DNA of 64,000 bases from Kribbella soli (GTDB lineage: Bacteria; Actinomycetota; Actinomycetes; Propionibacteriales; Kribbellaceae), in contig NZ_SJJZ01000005.1 of assembly GCF_004331345.1 (NCBI RefSeq), positions 620,001 to 684,000 of the forward strand, written 5' to 3'. Below, piece after piece: positions 8,617-17,381 of the stretch; the first letter of the stretch is position 1, and each line of letters opens with the position of its first letter. The position numbers and the translations under genes were made by a program. The notes beneath the pieces were generated by a model. It saw only the letters and a program-made list of their open reading frames with translations, was not told where the DNA came from and searched no databases.

Positions 8617-10308
8617 TCAGGTGACGATTCCGTACTCCCGGATCTTGCGGTAGATGGTTGCCCGGGACATCCCGAGCGCGGTGGCCGAGGCTTTCTTGTC
8701 CCCGTCGTACGTCGACAACGCGTCGACGATCGCGTCCCGCTCGAGCGCTTCGATCGCGGTCAGCTGCCGCCGGGTCGTGGCGCGGCACTCGGGCGGCAGG
8801 TCGGCCAGCTCGACCACGCCGGACCGGCGTCGCCTGGCCACGGCTGCGAGGACCGAGCGCAGATGAGTGATGTTGCCTGCCCATGGCAACCGCATCAGCT
8901 GGTTCATCGTGGCGGTAGAGAACGTCAGACCGTTGATGCCGGCCTTCGCGAGCAGCGACCGGACCAGTGCCGGAACGTCCTCGACGTGATGCCGTAGCGG
9001 CGGCACCTCGACGGTCCGCGGAAAGAAGGCCAGCAGCTGGTCGGCGATCTCGGCGCGGTCCGCCGGCAGCGTGAGCGCGACCCAGGCTTCCCCGGCCGTC
9101 GCGCCGTCCCGGACGCTCTGCAGGAGCTCGGTGAAGCCGTCAAGGGCCTCGCCGGTCAGCAGATGCGCCCGCCGGATGATCAGGTCGGCGCCGGACTCCA
9201 GCTCCGCGCGGGCCTCGGCCACCAGGTCTTCACCCGTCACCGCCGGATCGAGGACCGCAAGCCGTCGGTCAGGTGCCACGTGCCTGCGGACCGCGCGCAG
9301 CAGCGACAGCTTGCCCGCACCCGGCTCACCGTCGGCGATCAGCCACTCGGACCGGCTGCACGCATCCAGCATCTCCTGGATGATGTGCTGCCAGACCGCG
9401 CTGGTTCCGGTCGTCCCCGGAACCACCGGGAACCGCGTGACCTGGTGTCCGCGGGCCGGGAGACGTTGCTCCTTGATCTGGATCACCCCGCCGGCCAGGG
9501 TGTCGCCGACGAAGGTCGGGCGATAGGCCATCCGGGCGGTCGTCCCGCTGGGCAGATCGGTGAGGAAGATCTGTGGCTTCGTGCCGCCGCGGGCGTCGCG
9601 GGTGCGGTCGATCAGGGCCGCCTGGTCGATGGCGTCGAATCGTGCCTGCGCGTAGGCGTTCATCATGAAGACTTCGTCGCCGAGCGCGAGCACCGGTCCG
9701 CCGCTGTGCCGGCAGGCGGCGTAGTAGTCACTCAGCAAGGCGTGGTCGAGCGCGTTCGCCTCCTCGACGACCCGCTCGTGGATCCGCCGCGCCGCGAGTT
9801 TGGCGAACGACAACAGGATCGAGTTCGAGTTCCTGGCCTGGGTGGTGATGTCCAGTACGCCGAGCAGACCGCCGGTGACCGGATGCGTGATCGGTGCGCC
9901 GGCGCAGGAGAACATCCGCAGCTTGCCGTTGTAGTGCTCGGCGCCGTCGACCAGGATCGGCCCGCACACCTCGAGCGCCGTACCGATCCCGTTGGTCCCG
10001 ACCGCGGACTCGGCGTACTGGAAGCCGGGCGCGAGGTCGACCGAGTCCAGCCGCCGGAGCAGGGCGGGGTCGCCGCCGCGACGGTCGAGGACGACGCCCT
10101 TCGCATCGGTCAGGATGATGCAGACCGGCTCGTTGTGGAGCTCCGCCGACAGTGCGTCGATGACCGGCCGGGCCGCCCGCATCAGCGTGGTCTCCCGGTC
10201 GATCCGGTCGAAGTACACCGGCGCCGGGCGGTCGACATCCACCTGGGAGGCGTGTGAACGCTCCCATGAGACCCGGATCGGATCCCGGACCGGATGTGCA
10301 GCGCCCAT
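8617..10308 (-). CDS. mimR: AcoR/MimR-type transcriptional activator
   Basis: A 563-residue regulator of the Fis/AcoR family, divergent from mimA. A GAF-type sensor region spans about residues 55-185 and a degenerate AAA+ domain about 300-455, with a P-loop-like GEPGAGKLS at 327-335. A Fis-type helix-turn-helix lies at 538-560 (KKASATALGMSRATIYRKIR). The sigma-54 contact motif GAFTGA is absent. In mycobacteria MimR activates the mim genes in response to acetone; a similar role is inferred here. The ATG at 10308 is preceded by an AAGGAG site. The frame remains open far upstream, antisense to mimA, but that is composition only. Confidence 0.88.
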   Translation of the reverse strand: MGAAHPVRDPIRVSWERSHASQVDVDRPAPVYFDRIDRETTLMRAARPVIDALSAELHNEPVCIILTDAKGVVLDRRGGDPALLRRLDSVDLAPGFQYAESAVGTNGIGTALEVCGPILVDGAEHYNGKLRMFSCAGAPITHPVTGGLLGVLDITTQARNSNSILLSFAKLAARRIHERVVEEANALDHALLSDYYAACRHSGGPVLALGDEVFMMNAYAQARFDAIDQAALIDRTRDARGGTKPQIFLTDLPSGTTARMAYRPTFVGDTLAGGVIQIKEQRLPARGHQVTRFPVVPGTTGTSAVWQHIIQEMLDACSRSEWLIADGEPGAGKLSLLRAVRRHVAPDRRLAVLDPAVTGEDLVAEARAELESGADLIIRRAHLLTGEALDGFTELLQSVRDGATAGEAWVALTLPADRAEIADQLLAFFPRTVEVPPLRHHVEDVPALVRSLLAKAGINGLTFSTATMNQLMRLPWAGNITHLRSVLAAVARRRRSGVVELADLPPECRATTRRQLTAIEALERDAIVDALSTYDGDKKASATALGMSRATIYRKIREYGIVT

Positions 10309-10376
10309 GGCCGTCTCCTTCACGTCCGTCACCAGCGGAACTGCTCCCACGGTAGCCGCCTGGCGCGGGACCGCCA

Positions 10377-10389
10377 TCTCACATTGAGA
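10377..10389. promoter_or_regulatory. Candidate regulator site between mimR and mimA
   Basis: In the 141-base divergent region a small perfect inverted repeat TCTCA-CAT-TGAGA lies about 60 bases upstream of the mimA start. It could be part of the activator binding site. No sigma-54-type -24/-12 promoter is visible. The repeat is short, so chance occurrence is possible. Confidence 0.2.
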
Positions 10390-10449
10390 CACAGACACGT
10401 CCACTGGGCGGCTTTCATCACTGTTCAACCCCGATGATGGAGGCCCACA

Positions 10450-12084
10450 TTGAGCAGGCAGAGTCTCACCAAGGCGCACGCCAAGATCACCGAGCTGTCG
10501 TGGGAACCGACCTTCGCGACCCCGGCGACCCGGTTCGGCACCGACTACACGTTCGAGAAGGCGCCGAAGAAGGACCCGCTGAAGCAGATCATGCGGTCCT
10601 ACTTCCCGATGGAGGAGGAGAAGGACAACCGCGTGTACGGCGCCATGGACGGCGCCATCCGCGGCAACATGTTCCGCCAGGTGCAGCAGCGCTGGCTGGA
10701 GTGGCAGAAGCTGTTCTTGTCGATCATCCCGTTCCCGGAGATCTCCGCGGCCCGGGCGATGCCGATGGCGATCGACGCCGTGCCGAACCCGGAGATCCAC
10801 AACGGGCTCGCCGTCCAGATGATCGACGAGGTCAGGCACTCGACGATCCAGATGAACCTCAAGCGCCTGTACATGAACAACTACATCGACCCGGCCGGGT
10901 TCGACATGACCGAGAAGGCGTTCGCGAACAACTACGCGGGCACCATCGGCCGGCAGTTCGGCGAAGGGTTCATCACCGGTGACGCGATCACCGCCGCGAA
11001 CATCTACCTGACCGTGGTCGCCGAGACCGCGTTCACCAACACGCTCTTCGTCGCGATGCCCGACGAGGCGGCCGCGAACGGCGACTACCTGCTGCCGACG
11101 GTCTTCCACTCGGTGCAGTCCGACGAGTCGCGCCACATCAGCAACGGCTACTCGATCCTGCTGATGGCACTGGCCGACGAGCGCAACCGGCCGCTGCTGG
11201 AGCGCGACCTGCGCTACGCCTGGTGGAACAACCACTGCGTCGTGGACGCGGCGATCGGCACGTTCATCGAGTACGGCACCAAGGACCGCCGTAAGGACCG
11301 TGAGAGCTATGCGGAGATGTGGCGGCGGTGGATCTACGACGACTACTACCGCAGCTACCTGCTGCCGCTGGAGAAGTACGGGCTCACGATTCCGCACGAC
11401 CTGGTCGAGGAGGCGTGGAACCGGATCACCAACAAGGGCTACGTGCACGAGGTGGCGCGGTTCTTCGCGACCGGCTGGCCGGTGAACTACTGGCGGATCG
11501 ACGCGATGACCGACAAGGACTTCGAGTGGTTCGAGGGCAAGTACCCCGGCTGGTACTCGAAGTACGGCAAGTGGTGGGAGAACTACAACCGGCTCGCCTA
11601 CCCGGGCCGGAACAAGCCGATCGCCTTCGAGGAGGTCGGGTACCAGTACCCGCACCGCTGCTGGACCTGCATGGTGCCCTGCCTGATCCGCGAGGACATG
11701 GTCACCGAGAAGGTCGACGACCAGTGGCGCACGTACTGCTCGGAGACCTGCTACTGGACGGACGCGGTCGCGTTCCGGGGCGAGTACGACGGCCGGCCGA
11801 CGCCGAACATGGGCCGCCTGACCGGGTTCCGCGAGTGGGAGACCCTGCACCACAACAAGGACCTGGCCGACATCGTGCAGGACCTCGGGTACGTGCGTGA
11901 CGACGGCAAGACGCTGATCGGCCAGCCGCACCTGGACCTGGACGACCCGAAGAAGCTGTGGACCCTCGACGACGTCCGCGGCAACACGTTCATGAGCCCG
12001 AACGTGCTGTTGAACGAGATGTCCGACGCCGAGCGCGAGGCCCACGTGGCGGCCTACCGCGCGAACGGCACGACGGCGGCCTGA
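10450..12084 (+). CDS. mimA: Diiron monooxygenase hydroxylase alpha subunit
   Basis: A 544-residue large subunit of a soluble binuclear-iron monooxygenase that hydroxylates small substrates (propane, acetone or phenol in known Mim/Prm enzymes). All six iron ligands can be placed: Glu97, Glu127, His130, Glu192, Glu226 and His229. Their spacing (30, 3, 62, 34, 3) equals that of methane monooxygenase. The start is a TTG at 10450 after a GATGGAGG ribosome-binding site, giving the family N-terminus MSRQSLTKAHAKITELSWEP. It is the first gene of a ten-gene co-directional unit. Family knowledge supports the propane/acetone type, but the true substrate is not proven. Confidence 0.95.
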   Translation: MSRQSLTKAHAKITELSWEPTFATPATRFGTDYTFEKAPKKDPLKQIMRSYFPMEEEKDNRVYGAMDGAIRGNMFRQVQQRWLEWQKLFLSIIPFPEISAARAMPMAIDAVPNPEIHNGLAVQMIDEVRHSTIQMNLKRLYMNNYIDPAGFDMTEKAFANNYAGTIGRQFGEGFITGDAITAANIYLTVVAETAFTNTLFVAMPDEAAANGDYLLPTVFHSVQSDESRHISNGYSILLMALADERNRPLLERDLRYAWWNNHCVVDAAIGTFIEYGTKDRRKDRESYAEMWRRWIYDDYYRSYLLPLEKYGLTIPHDLVEEAWNRITNKGYVHEVARFFATGWPVNYWRIDAMTDKDFEWFEGKYPGWYSKYGKWWENYNRLAYPGRNKPIAFEEVGYQYPHRCWTCMVPCLIREDMVTEKVDDQWRTYCSETCYWTDAVAFRGEYDGRPTPNMGRLTGFREWETLHHNKDLADIVQDLGYVRDDGKTLIGQPHLDLDDPKKLWTLDDVRGNTFMSPNVLLNEMSDAEREAHVAAYRANGTTAA

Positions 12085-12113
12085 ATCCCACCGAGTATCA
12101 GGAGGAGGCTGAC

Positions 12114-13154
12114 ATGGCCGACACCCACCGGATCCGCTTCGAACCGGTCGACATCGAGATGGACGTCACCGAGGACGACAAGATCCTCGACGCGGCGTTC
12201 CGGCAGGGCATCCACCTGATGCACGGTTGCCGGGAGGGGCAGTGCTCCGCCTGCAAGTCGTACGTCCTGGACGGTGACCTGCAGATGGAGCGCTACTCCA
12301 CCTTCGCGTGCAACGACGCCGAGGTCGCCGAGGGGTACGTGCTGCTGTGCCGGGCGCATGCCTTCAGCGACTGCACGATCGAGCTGCTCAACTTCGACGA
12401 GGACGAGCTGCTCGGCGGCATCCCGATCCAGACCGTCGGCGCCCGCGTCGAGGCGATCGATCCCGTCACCCGGGACATCGTCTCGCTCCGGCTGCGAACC
12501 GAGCGATCCTTCGAGTTCCGGCCGGGGCAGTACGCCGACATCACCATCCCCGGCACCGACGAGCACCGCTCGTTCTCGATGGCGACCACCCAGTCGACGC
12601 CGGACGAGATCGAGTTCCTGATCAAGAAGTACCCGGGCGGCAAGTTCTCCGCCCTGCTCGACGGCGAGCTCGCGGTCGGCGACGAGTTGTCGCTGACCGG
12701 GCCGTACGGCTCGTCGACGCTGAAGGACGGCCATGTGCTGCCGGTGATCTGCGTCGCCGGCGGGGCCGGGATGGCCCCGATCCTGTCGATCCTGCGACAC
12801 CTGCGGGAGACCGGCAGCACCCGTCCGGTCCGGTTCTACTACGGCGCCCGGACCGCGGCCGACCTGTTCTACCTCGACGCGATCCAGGAGCTCGGTGCGG
12901 ACCTGACCGGCTTCGAGTTCGTCGCCTGCCTGTCCGAGTCGGCTCAGGACGCGGACGGCCTGCGGTTCGAGGAAGGCAACGTCACCGACATCGTCCGGCG
13001 GCGCGAGCCCGAGCTGCACCGCAGCGAGGTCTACCTGTGCGGCCCGCCGCCGATGGTGGACGCCGCCTTGGCGTTGCTGGAGGCAAGCAACGTGCCGAAC
13101 GACCAGGTCTTCTACGACAAGTTCACCAGCCCAGCGACTACCGATGGAGCCTGA
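12114..13154 (+). CDS. mimB: Monooxygenase NADH reductase
   Basis: A 346-residue reductase that passes electrons from NADH through FAD and a [2Fe-2S] cluster to the hydroxylase. An N-terminal plant-type ferredoxin domain has Cys39, Cys44, Cys47 and Cys79. It is followed by the FAD domain (RPGQYADI, RSFSMA) and the NAD domain (CVAGGAGMAPI and the C-terminal CGPPPMVD). The ATG at 12114 has an AGGAGGAGG site just upstream, and the product starts MADTHRIRFEPVDIEM. It lies 29 bases after mimA. Confidence 0.95.
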   Translation: MADTHRIRFEPVDIEMDVTEDDKILDAAFRQGIHLMHGCREGQCSACKSYVLDGDLQMERYSTFACNDAEVAEGYVLLCRAHAFSDCTIELLNFDEDELLGGIPIQTVGARVEAIDPVTRDIVSLRLRTERSFEFRPGQYADITIPGTDEHRSFSMATTQSTPDEIEFLIKKYPGGKFSALLDGELAVGDELSLTGPYGSSTLKDGHVLPVICVAGGAGMAPILSILRHLRETGSTRPVRFYYGARTAADLFYLDAIQELGADLTGFEFVACLSESAQDADGLRFEEGNVTDIVRRREPELHRSEVYLCGPPPMVDAALALLEASNVPNDQVFYDKFTSPATTDGA

Positions 13155-13155
13155 G

Positions 13156-14253
13156 ATGACAGAAACCAAGCAGCGCAGCTTCCCGACGATCGAGTTCACC
13201 GACTCCGAGGCCGGTGCGCTGGAGTTCCCGAGCTCGACCAGCCGCGCGTACAACTACTACAAGCCGGCCAAGCTGCGCGCGACGATGTACGAGGACGTCA
13301 CCGTCGACGTACAGCCGGACCCGGAGCGGCACCTGAGCCAGGGCTGGATCTACGGCTTCGGCGACGGTCCCGGCGGCTATCCGAAGGAGTGGACGGCCGC
13401 GGAGTCGTCGAACTGGCACGCCTTCCTCGACCCGAACGAGGAGTGGGACCAGACGATCTACCGCAACAACTCGGCTGTCGTCCACCAAGTCGACCTGTGC
13501 CTGCAGAACGCGAAGCGGGCCCGTGCGTACGACAGCTGGAACCCGGCCTGGCTGAAGTTCATCGAGCGCAACCTGGGTGCCTGGATGCACGCCGAGAACG
13601 GCCTCGCCCTGCATGTCTTCACCAGCATCCAGCGATCCGGCCCGACGAACATGATCAACACCGCGGTCGCGGTCAACGCCGCCCACAAGATGCGGTTCGC
13701 CCAGGACCTCGCTCTGTTCAACCTGGATCTGTCGGAGGCCGACGTACCGTTCGACGGCGCCGCCCACAAGGAGGTCTGGCACAGCGCACCGGAGTGGCAG
13801 CCGACCCGTGAGGTGGTCGAGCGGCTGACGGCGGTGGGCGACTGGTGCGAGCTGTTGTTCGCCACCAACATCGTGTTCGAGCAGCTGGTCGGGTCACTGT
13901 TCCGGACCGAGCTGGTGATGCAGATCGCCGCTCGTAACGGCGACTACATCACGCCGACCATCGTCGGCACCGGCGAGTACGACTACGACCGCGACCTCGG
14001 CTACACCCGCAACCTGTTCCGGCTGCTGACCCGGGATGCCGAGTACGGCGAGAGCAACAAGGCGCTGTTCGGCGAGTGGCTCACGACCTGGGTGCCGCGC
14101 TGCCTGGACGCCGCGCACGCGTTGCAGCCGATCTGGTCGCAGCCGGCCGAGAAGTCCGTCACGTTCGCGTCCAGCCTGGACGCGGCCAAGCAGAAGTTCC
14201 GTTCGCTGCTCGAAGATCTCGGGCTCGACTCTCCGAAGGAGCTGGACCAGTGA
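13156..14253 (+). CDS. mimC: Diiron monooxygenase hydroxylase beta subunit
   Basis: A 365-residue beta subunit that forms the hydroxylase with MimA. It has the same ferritin-like fold but lacks the iron ligands. It is recognised from its position between reductase and coupling protein and from stretches such as NWHAFLDPNEEWDQTIYRNN and FTSIQRSGPTNMINTAVAVN. The ATG at 13156 lies one base after the mimB stop. An in-frame ATG at 13144, overlapping mimB, would add four residues; the GGAGC at 13146-13150 favours the later start. Confidence 0.94.
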   Translation: MTETKQRSFPTIEFTDSEAGALEFPSSTSRAYNYYKPAKLRATMYEDVTVDVQPDPERHLSQGWIYGFGDGPGGYPKEWTAAESSNWHAFLDPNEEWDQTIYRNNSAVVHQVDLCLQNAKRARAYDSWNPAWLKFIERNLGAWMHAENGLALHVFTSIQRSGPTNMINTAVAVNAAHKMRFAQDLALFNLDLSEADVPFDGAAHKEVWHSAPEWQPTREVVERLTAVGDWCELLFATNIVFEQLVGSLFRTELVMQIAARNGDYITPTIVGTGEYDYDRDLGYTRNLFRLLTRDAEYGESNKALFGEWLTTWVPRCLDAAHALQPIWSQPAEKSVTFASSLDAAKQKFRSLLEDLGLDSPKELDQ

Positions 14254-14591
14254 GCATGCAGTTCGGATCGGCCACCGAGTTCTCCAACAAGTGCGGCGTG
14301 ACCCTGATGAACACGCCGATCGGCCGGGTCGTGGCGGAGGTGATGGGCGCCAAGGACGGCGTCGAGCTCACCGAGTACCCCTCGATGATCCGGGTCGACG
14401 GCGTGGGCCTGCTGAACTTCGACTACGCCGAGCTGACCGACGCGCTCGGGTCGGAGTTCGACGGCTCCGTCTTCGAGGAGATCAGCTCGACCCACTACGG
14501 CCGGATGGTCCACCTGGACGACAAGACCATCCTGTTCGCCAGCCCCGAGGACGCCGCCGAGTACATCGGCTTCGACCTCACCACGAAGTGA
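14250..14591 (+). CDS. mimD: Monooxygenase coupling (effector) protein
   Basis: A 113-residue cofactorless effector protein (MmoB/DmpM family) that tunes substrate access and electron transfer in the hydroxylase. Typical features are NKCGVTLMNTP near the N-terminus and IRVDGVGLLNFDYAEL in the middle. The GTG at 14250 overlaps the mimC stop (GTGA) and has GAAGGAG eight bases upstream. The ATG two codons later at 14256 is the alternative. It is followed after seven bases by the amidohydrolase gene. Confidence 0.93.
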   Translation: MSMQFGSATEFSNKCGVTLMNTPIGRVVAEVMGAKDGVELTEYPSMIRVDGVGLLNFDYAELTDALGSEFDGSVFEEISSTHYGRMVHLDDKTILFASPEDAAEYIGFDLTTK

Positions 14592-14598
14592 GGCCGGG

Positions 14599-15618
14599 AT
14601 GTACGAGAAGAACGGCGAGAAGTACTTCATCGTCGACGCGCACATCGCCCTGTGGGACGCCCGCGCGGCCAACCAGAAGAACATCCACGGCAAGCAGTTC
14701 ATCGACTGCTTCTACGACTACCACCGCAACCTCAGCCCCGAAGAGGTCGTCTGGGACTACGACACCTACACCTACTACGGCGGGCAGCGGTTGCTGAAGG
14801 ACCTCTTCGAGGACGGGTACGTCGACCACGCGATCTTCCAGCCGGCGATCTTGAGCGACTTCTACGTCAACGGTTTCGGTCAGACCGAGGACGCCCTCGC
14901 GCTGACCCGGGCCAACCCCGGCAAACTCACGTACAACCACGCCTGGGACCCGCGGCACGCGGAGGCCGGGCTCGAGCAGTTGCGCAAGGACGCCGCGCGG
15001 ATGAACCTGCAGGGCGTCAAGCTCTACACCGCCGAGTGGTACGGCGACTCGCGCGGCTGGAAGCTGGACGACCCGTGGTCGCGGCGCTATCTCGAGGAGT
15101 GCCTCGAGCTCGGGATCAAGAACATCCACGTGCACAAGGGCCCGACGATCAGGCCGCTGGACCGGGACTCGTTCGACGTCGCCGACATCGACAAGGTGGC
15201 GACCGACTACACCGAGCTCAACTTCATCGTCGAGCACGTCGGCCTGCCCCGGCTCGAGGACTTCTGCTGGATCGCGACCCAGGAACCCAATGTGTACGGC
15301 GGTCTCGCGGTGGCGATGCCGTTCATCCACACCCGGCCGGGCTACTTCGCGCAGATCATCGGCGAGCTGCTCTACTGGATCGGCGAGGACCGGATCCTGT
15401 TCTCCAGCGACTACGCGCTGTGGACGCCGAAGTGGCTGGTCGAGGCGTTCGTCGACTTCCAGATCCCGGGGGAGCTGACCGAGTACGCGCCGATCACCGT
15501 TGCGCAGAAGAAGAAGATCCTCGGCCTGAACGCGGCAGCGCTGTACGGCCTCGACGTACCCGAGGAGCTCAGGCTGCCCGCGGGTGCCGGGTCCCGGGAA
15601 GAAGCCGTGGCGTCATGA
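14599..15618 (+). CDS. Amidohydrolase_2-family protein of the mim operon
   Basis: A 339-residue TIM-barrel protein of the amidohydrolase 2 family. The N-terminal metal motif reads FIVDAHIALWD, with only one histidine where HxH is usual. Later strands carry HNHAW-like NHAWDP, IVEHVG and FSSDYALW. Family members are hydrolases or decarboxylases, but the reaction here is unknown. Amidohydrolase genes occur at this position in mycobacterial mim clusters, which suggests a role in processing the oxidation product or in enzyme maturation. The reduced metal site makes a purely structural role possible. Its stop overlaps the next start (ATGA). Confidence 0.82.
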   Translation: MYEKNGEKYFIVDAHIALWDARAANQKNIHGKQFIDCFYDYHRNLSPEEVVWDYDTYTYYGGQRLLKDLFEDGYVDHAIFQPAILSDFYVNGFGQTEDALALTRANPGKLTYNHAWDPRHAEAGLEQLRKDAARMNLQGVKLYTAEWYGDSRGWKLDDPWSRRYLEECLELGIKNIHVHKGPTIRPLDRDSFDVADIDKVATDYTELNFIVEHVGLPRLEDFCWIATQEPNVYGGLAVAMPFIHTRPGYFAQIIGELLYWIGEDRILFSSDYALWTPKWLVEAFVDFQIPGELTEYAPITVAQKKKILGLNAAALYGLDVPEELRLPAGAGSREEAVAS

Positions 15619-16340
15619 TCGCGGTCGCCACGTCGCTGCAGTCCGAGGTCGTCGCGGCCCTGGCGACCGTTGTCGACCCGGAGCTGGACCAGCCCATCAC
15701 CGACCTCGGCTTCGTCCGGTCGATCCGGATCGACCGGACCGGTGTGACGGTCCACCTCCGGCTGCCGACCTCGTTCTGCGCACCGAACTTCGCCTACCTG
15801 ATGGCATCCGACGCGGTCGACGCCCTTCGTCGGGTGCCTCAGGTAGGGAAGGTGACCGTCCTGCTCGACGATCACCACGACTCGGACAAGATCAACGCCG
15901 GACTGGCCGCGGACGCGGGCTACGTCGGCACCTTCGGATCCGAGGCCGAGCAGGACCTCGATGAGTTGCGCCGGATCTTCCAGCGCAAGGCGCACACGGC
16001 CGCGATGGAGCGCAGCGTGATGGCGCTGCTCAGATCCACCGGTACGACCGTCGAGCAGTTGCCCGGGCTCACGCTCGGGCAACTGCCCGGCGGGCCTCAC
16101 AAGGAGGCTCTGCTGCGTCGCCGCGCTGCGATCGGGCTCGGCATCCGGCCGGACGACCTGGTGCTGGTCGACGACGACGGCGTACCGGTGCCGCCCGATG
16201 CCGTGCCGGCGCGGTTGCGCTTCGCCAAGGCAGTGCGGATCTCGGTCGAAGGCAACGCGCACTTCTGCCGCGGCCTGCTGGCCACCAGGTACGACAACGA
16301 GCCGGGCGCCCTCATCACCGATACGAGGAGGACCACATGA
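15615..16340 (+). CDS. DUF59/MIP18-like metal-sulfur cluster assembly protein
   Basis: A 241-residue protein. Residues about 8-90 form a MIP18/DUF59 domain (VVAALATVVDPELDQPITDL, then a conserved-type cysteine in LPTSFCAPNFAY). This fold is known from iron-sulfur cluster assembly and carrier factors such as SufT and PaaD. The C-terminal 150 residues are charged and unrecognised. Placed between the monooxygenase genes and the chaperonin, it may deliver or insert iron into MimA or the MimB cluster; this is inference. The ATG overlaps the amidohydrolase stop, and its own stop overlaps the dehydrogenase start (both ATGA). Confidence 0.75.
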   Translation: MIAVATSLQSEVVAALATVVDPELDQPITDLGFVRSIRIDRTGVTVHLRLPTSFCAPNFAYLMASDAVDALRRVPQVGKVTVLLDDHHDSDKINAGLAADAGYVGTFGSEAEQDLDELRRIFQRKAHTAAMERSVMALLRSTGTTVEQLPGLTLGQLPGGPHKEALLRRRAAIGLGIRPDDLVLVDDDGVPVPPDAVPARLRFAKAVRISVEGNAHFCRGLLATRYDNEPGALITDTRRTT

Positions 16341-17362
16341 GAGCGGTGCAGGTGATCGGGTATCACACCAAGCTTCAGCTCACGGAGATCCCGGAACCGA
16401 AGATCACCGGACCGCTGGACGTCATCGTGCGGGTCGGTGGCGCGGGCGTCTGCCGGACCGATCTGCACATCCTCGAAGGCCAGTGGGCCGAGAAGAGCGG
16501 CGTACGGCTCCCGTACACGATCGGGCACGAGAACGCGGGTTGGGTGCACGCGGTCGGCGACGCCGTCACGCATGTCTCGGTCGGCGACAAGGTGATCCTG
16601 CACCCGCTGATCACCTGTGGTCTGTGCCGGGCCTGCCGCTCCGGCGACGACGTGCACTGTGAGGCGAGCAGCTTCCCGGGCATCGACACCGACGGCGGGT
16701 ACGCCGACTATCTGCGGACCACCGCCCGTAGCGTCGTCCGGATCGACGACCGTCTGGAGCCGGCCGACGTGGCGGCGCTGGCCGATGCCGGGCTCACGGC
16801 GTACCATGCCGCGGCCAAGGCGGCGCGAACACTCCGGCCCGGCGCGGTCTGTGTACTGATCGGCGCCGGCGGGCTCGGGCACATCGGGATCCAGGTGCTG
16901 AAGGCGATCTCGGCGGCGACGCTGATCGTCGTCGACCGCAACCAGGCGGCGGTCGACCTGGCGGTGCAGATCGGCGCCGATCACGGAATCGTTGCCGATG
17001 GCACCCAGATCGAACAGGTCCGGGCGCTGACCGGCGGCGCCGGTGCGGAGGCGGTGATCGACTTCGTCGGTGAGGGCGGCGCGACCGCGGACGGCGTGGC
17101 GATGCTGCGGCGGGCCGGCAACTACTACGTCGTCGGGTACGGCGAGAACCTCGACGTACCGACCATCGACATCATCTCGACCGAGATCAACTTCATCGGG
17201 AACCTGGTCGGCTCCTACAACGACCTGCAGGACCTGATGGAGCTCGCGGCGCAGGGAAAGGTCGCGCTGCACACCACGAAGTACCCGCTGGAGGACTTCC
17301 AGCAGGCTCTCGACGATCTCGACCACGGCCGGGTCCGCGGCCGGGCGATCCTCATCCCGTGA
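16337..17362 (+). CDS. adh: Zinc-dependent alcohol dehydrogenase
   Basis: A 341-residue medium-chain dehydrogenase that oxidises an alcohol with NAD(P). The catalytic zinc ligands are Cys39 and His64-Glu65 (GVCRTDLH, GHEN). The structural zinc is held by Cys94, Cys97, Cys100 and Cys108. The dinucleotide motif is GAGGLGHIG at about 175. In propane-oxidising Gordonia and in mycobacterial mim loci an alcohol dehydrogenase sits at the same place and oxidises the 2-propanol-type product; a similar role is inferred here. It is coupled by ATGA to the upstream gene. Confidence 0.92.
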   Translation: MRAVQVIGYHTKLQLTEIPEPKITGPLDVIVRVGGAGVCRTDLHILEGQWAEKSGVRLPYTIGHENAGWVHAVGDAVTHVSVGDKVILHPLITCGLCRACRSGDDVHCEASSFPGIDTDGGYADYLRTTARSVVRIDDRLEPADVAALADAGLTAYHAAAKAARTLRPGAVCVLIGAGGLGHIGIQVLKAISAATLIVVDRNQAAVDLAVQIGADHGIVADGTQIEQVRALTGGAGAEAVIDFVGEGGATADGVAMLRRAGNYYVVGYGENLDVPTIDIISTEINFIGNLVGSYNDLQDLMELAAQGKVALHTTKYPLEDFQQALDDLDHGRVRGRAILIP

Positions 17363-17381
17363 CAGCGAAGGTGGTCTGACC

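Noticed and set aside
10309..10449. A sigma-54 promoter for mimA
   Set aside because: TGGCGC occurs in the region, but the -12 GC/TTGC element is missing at the required distance and the activator lacks GAFTGA.
8617..12045. A single minus-strand frame of over 1,100 codons extending from mimR through mimA
   Set aside because: The part beyond 10308 is antisense to the well-supported mimA gene and has no family features. A ribosome-binding site and ATG at 10308 start the real protein. High G+C keeps antisense frames open.
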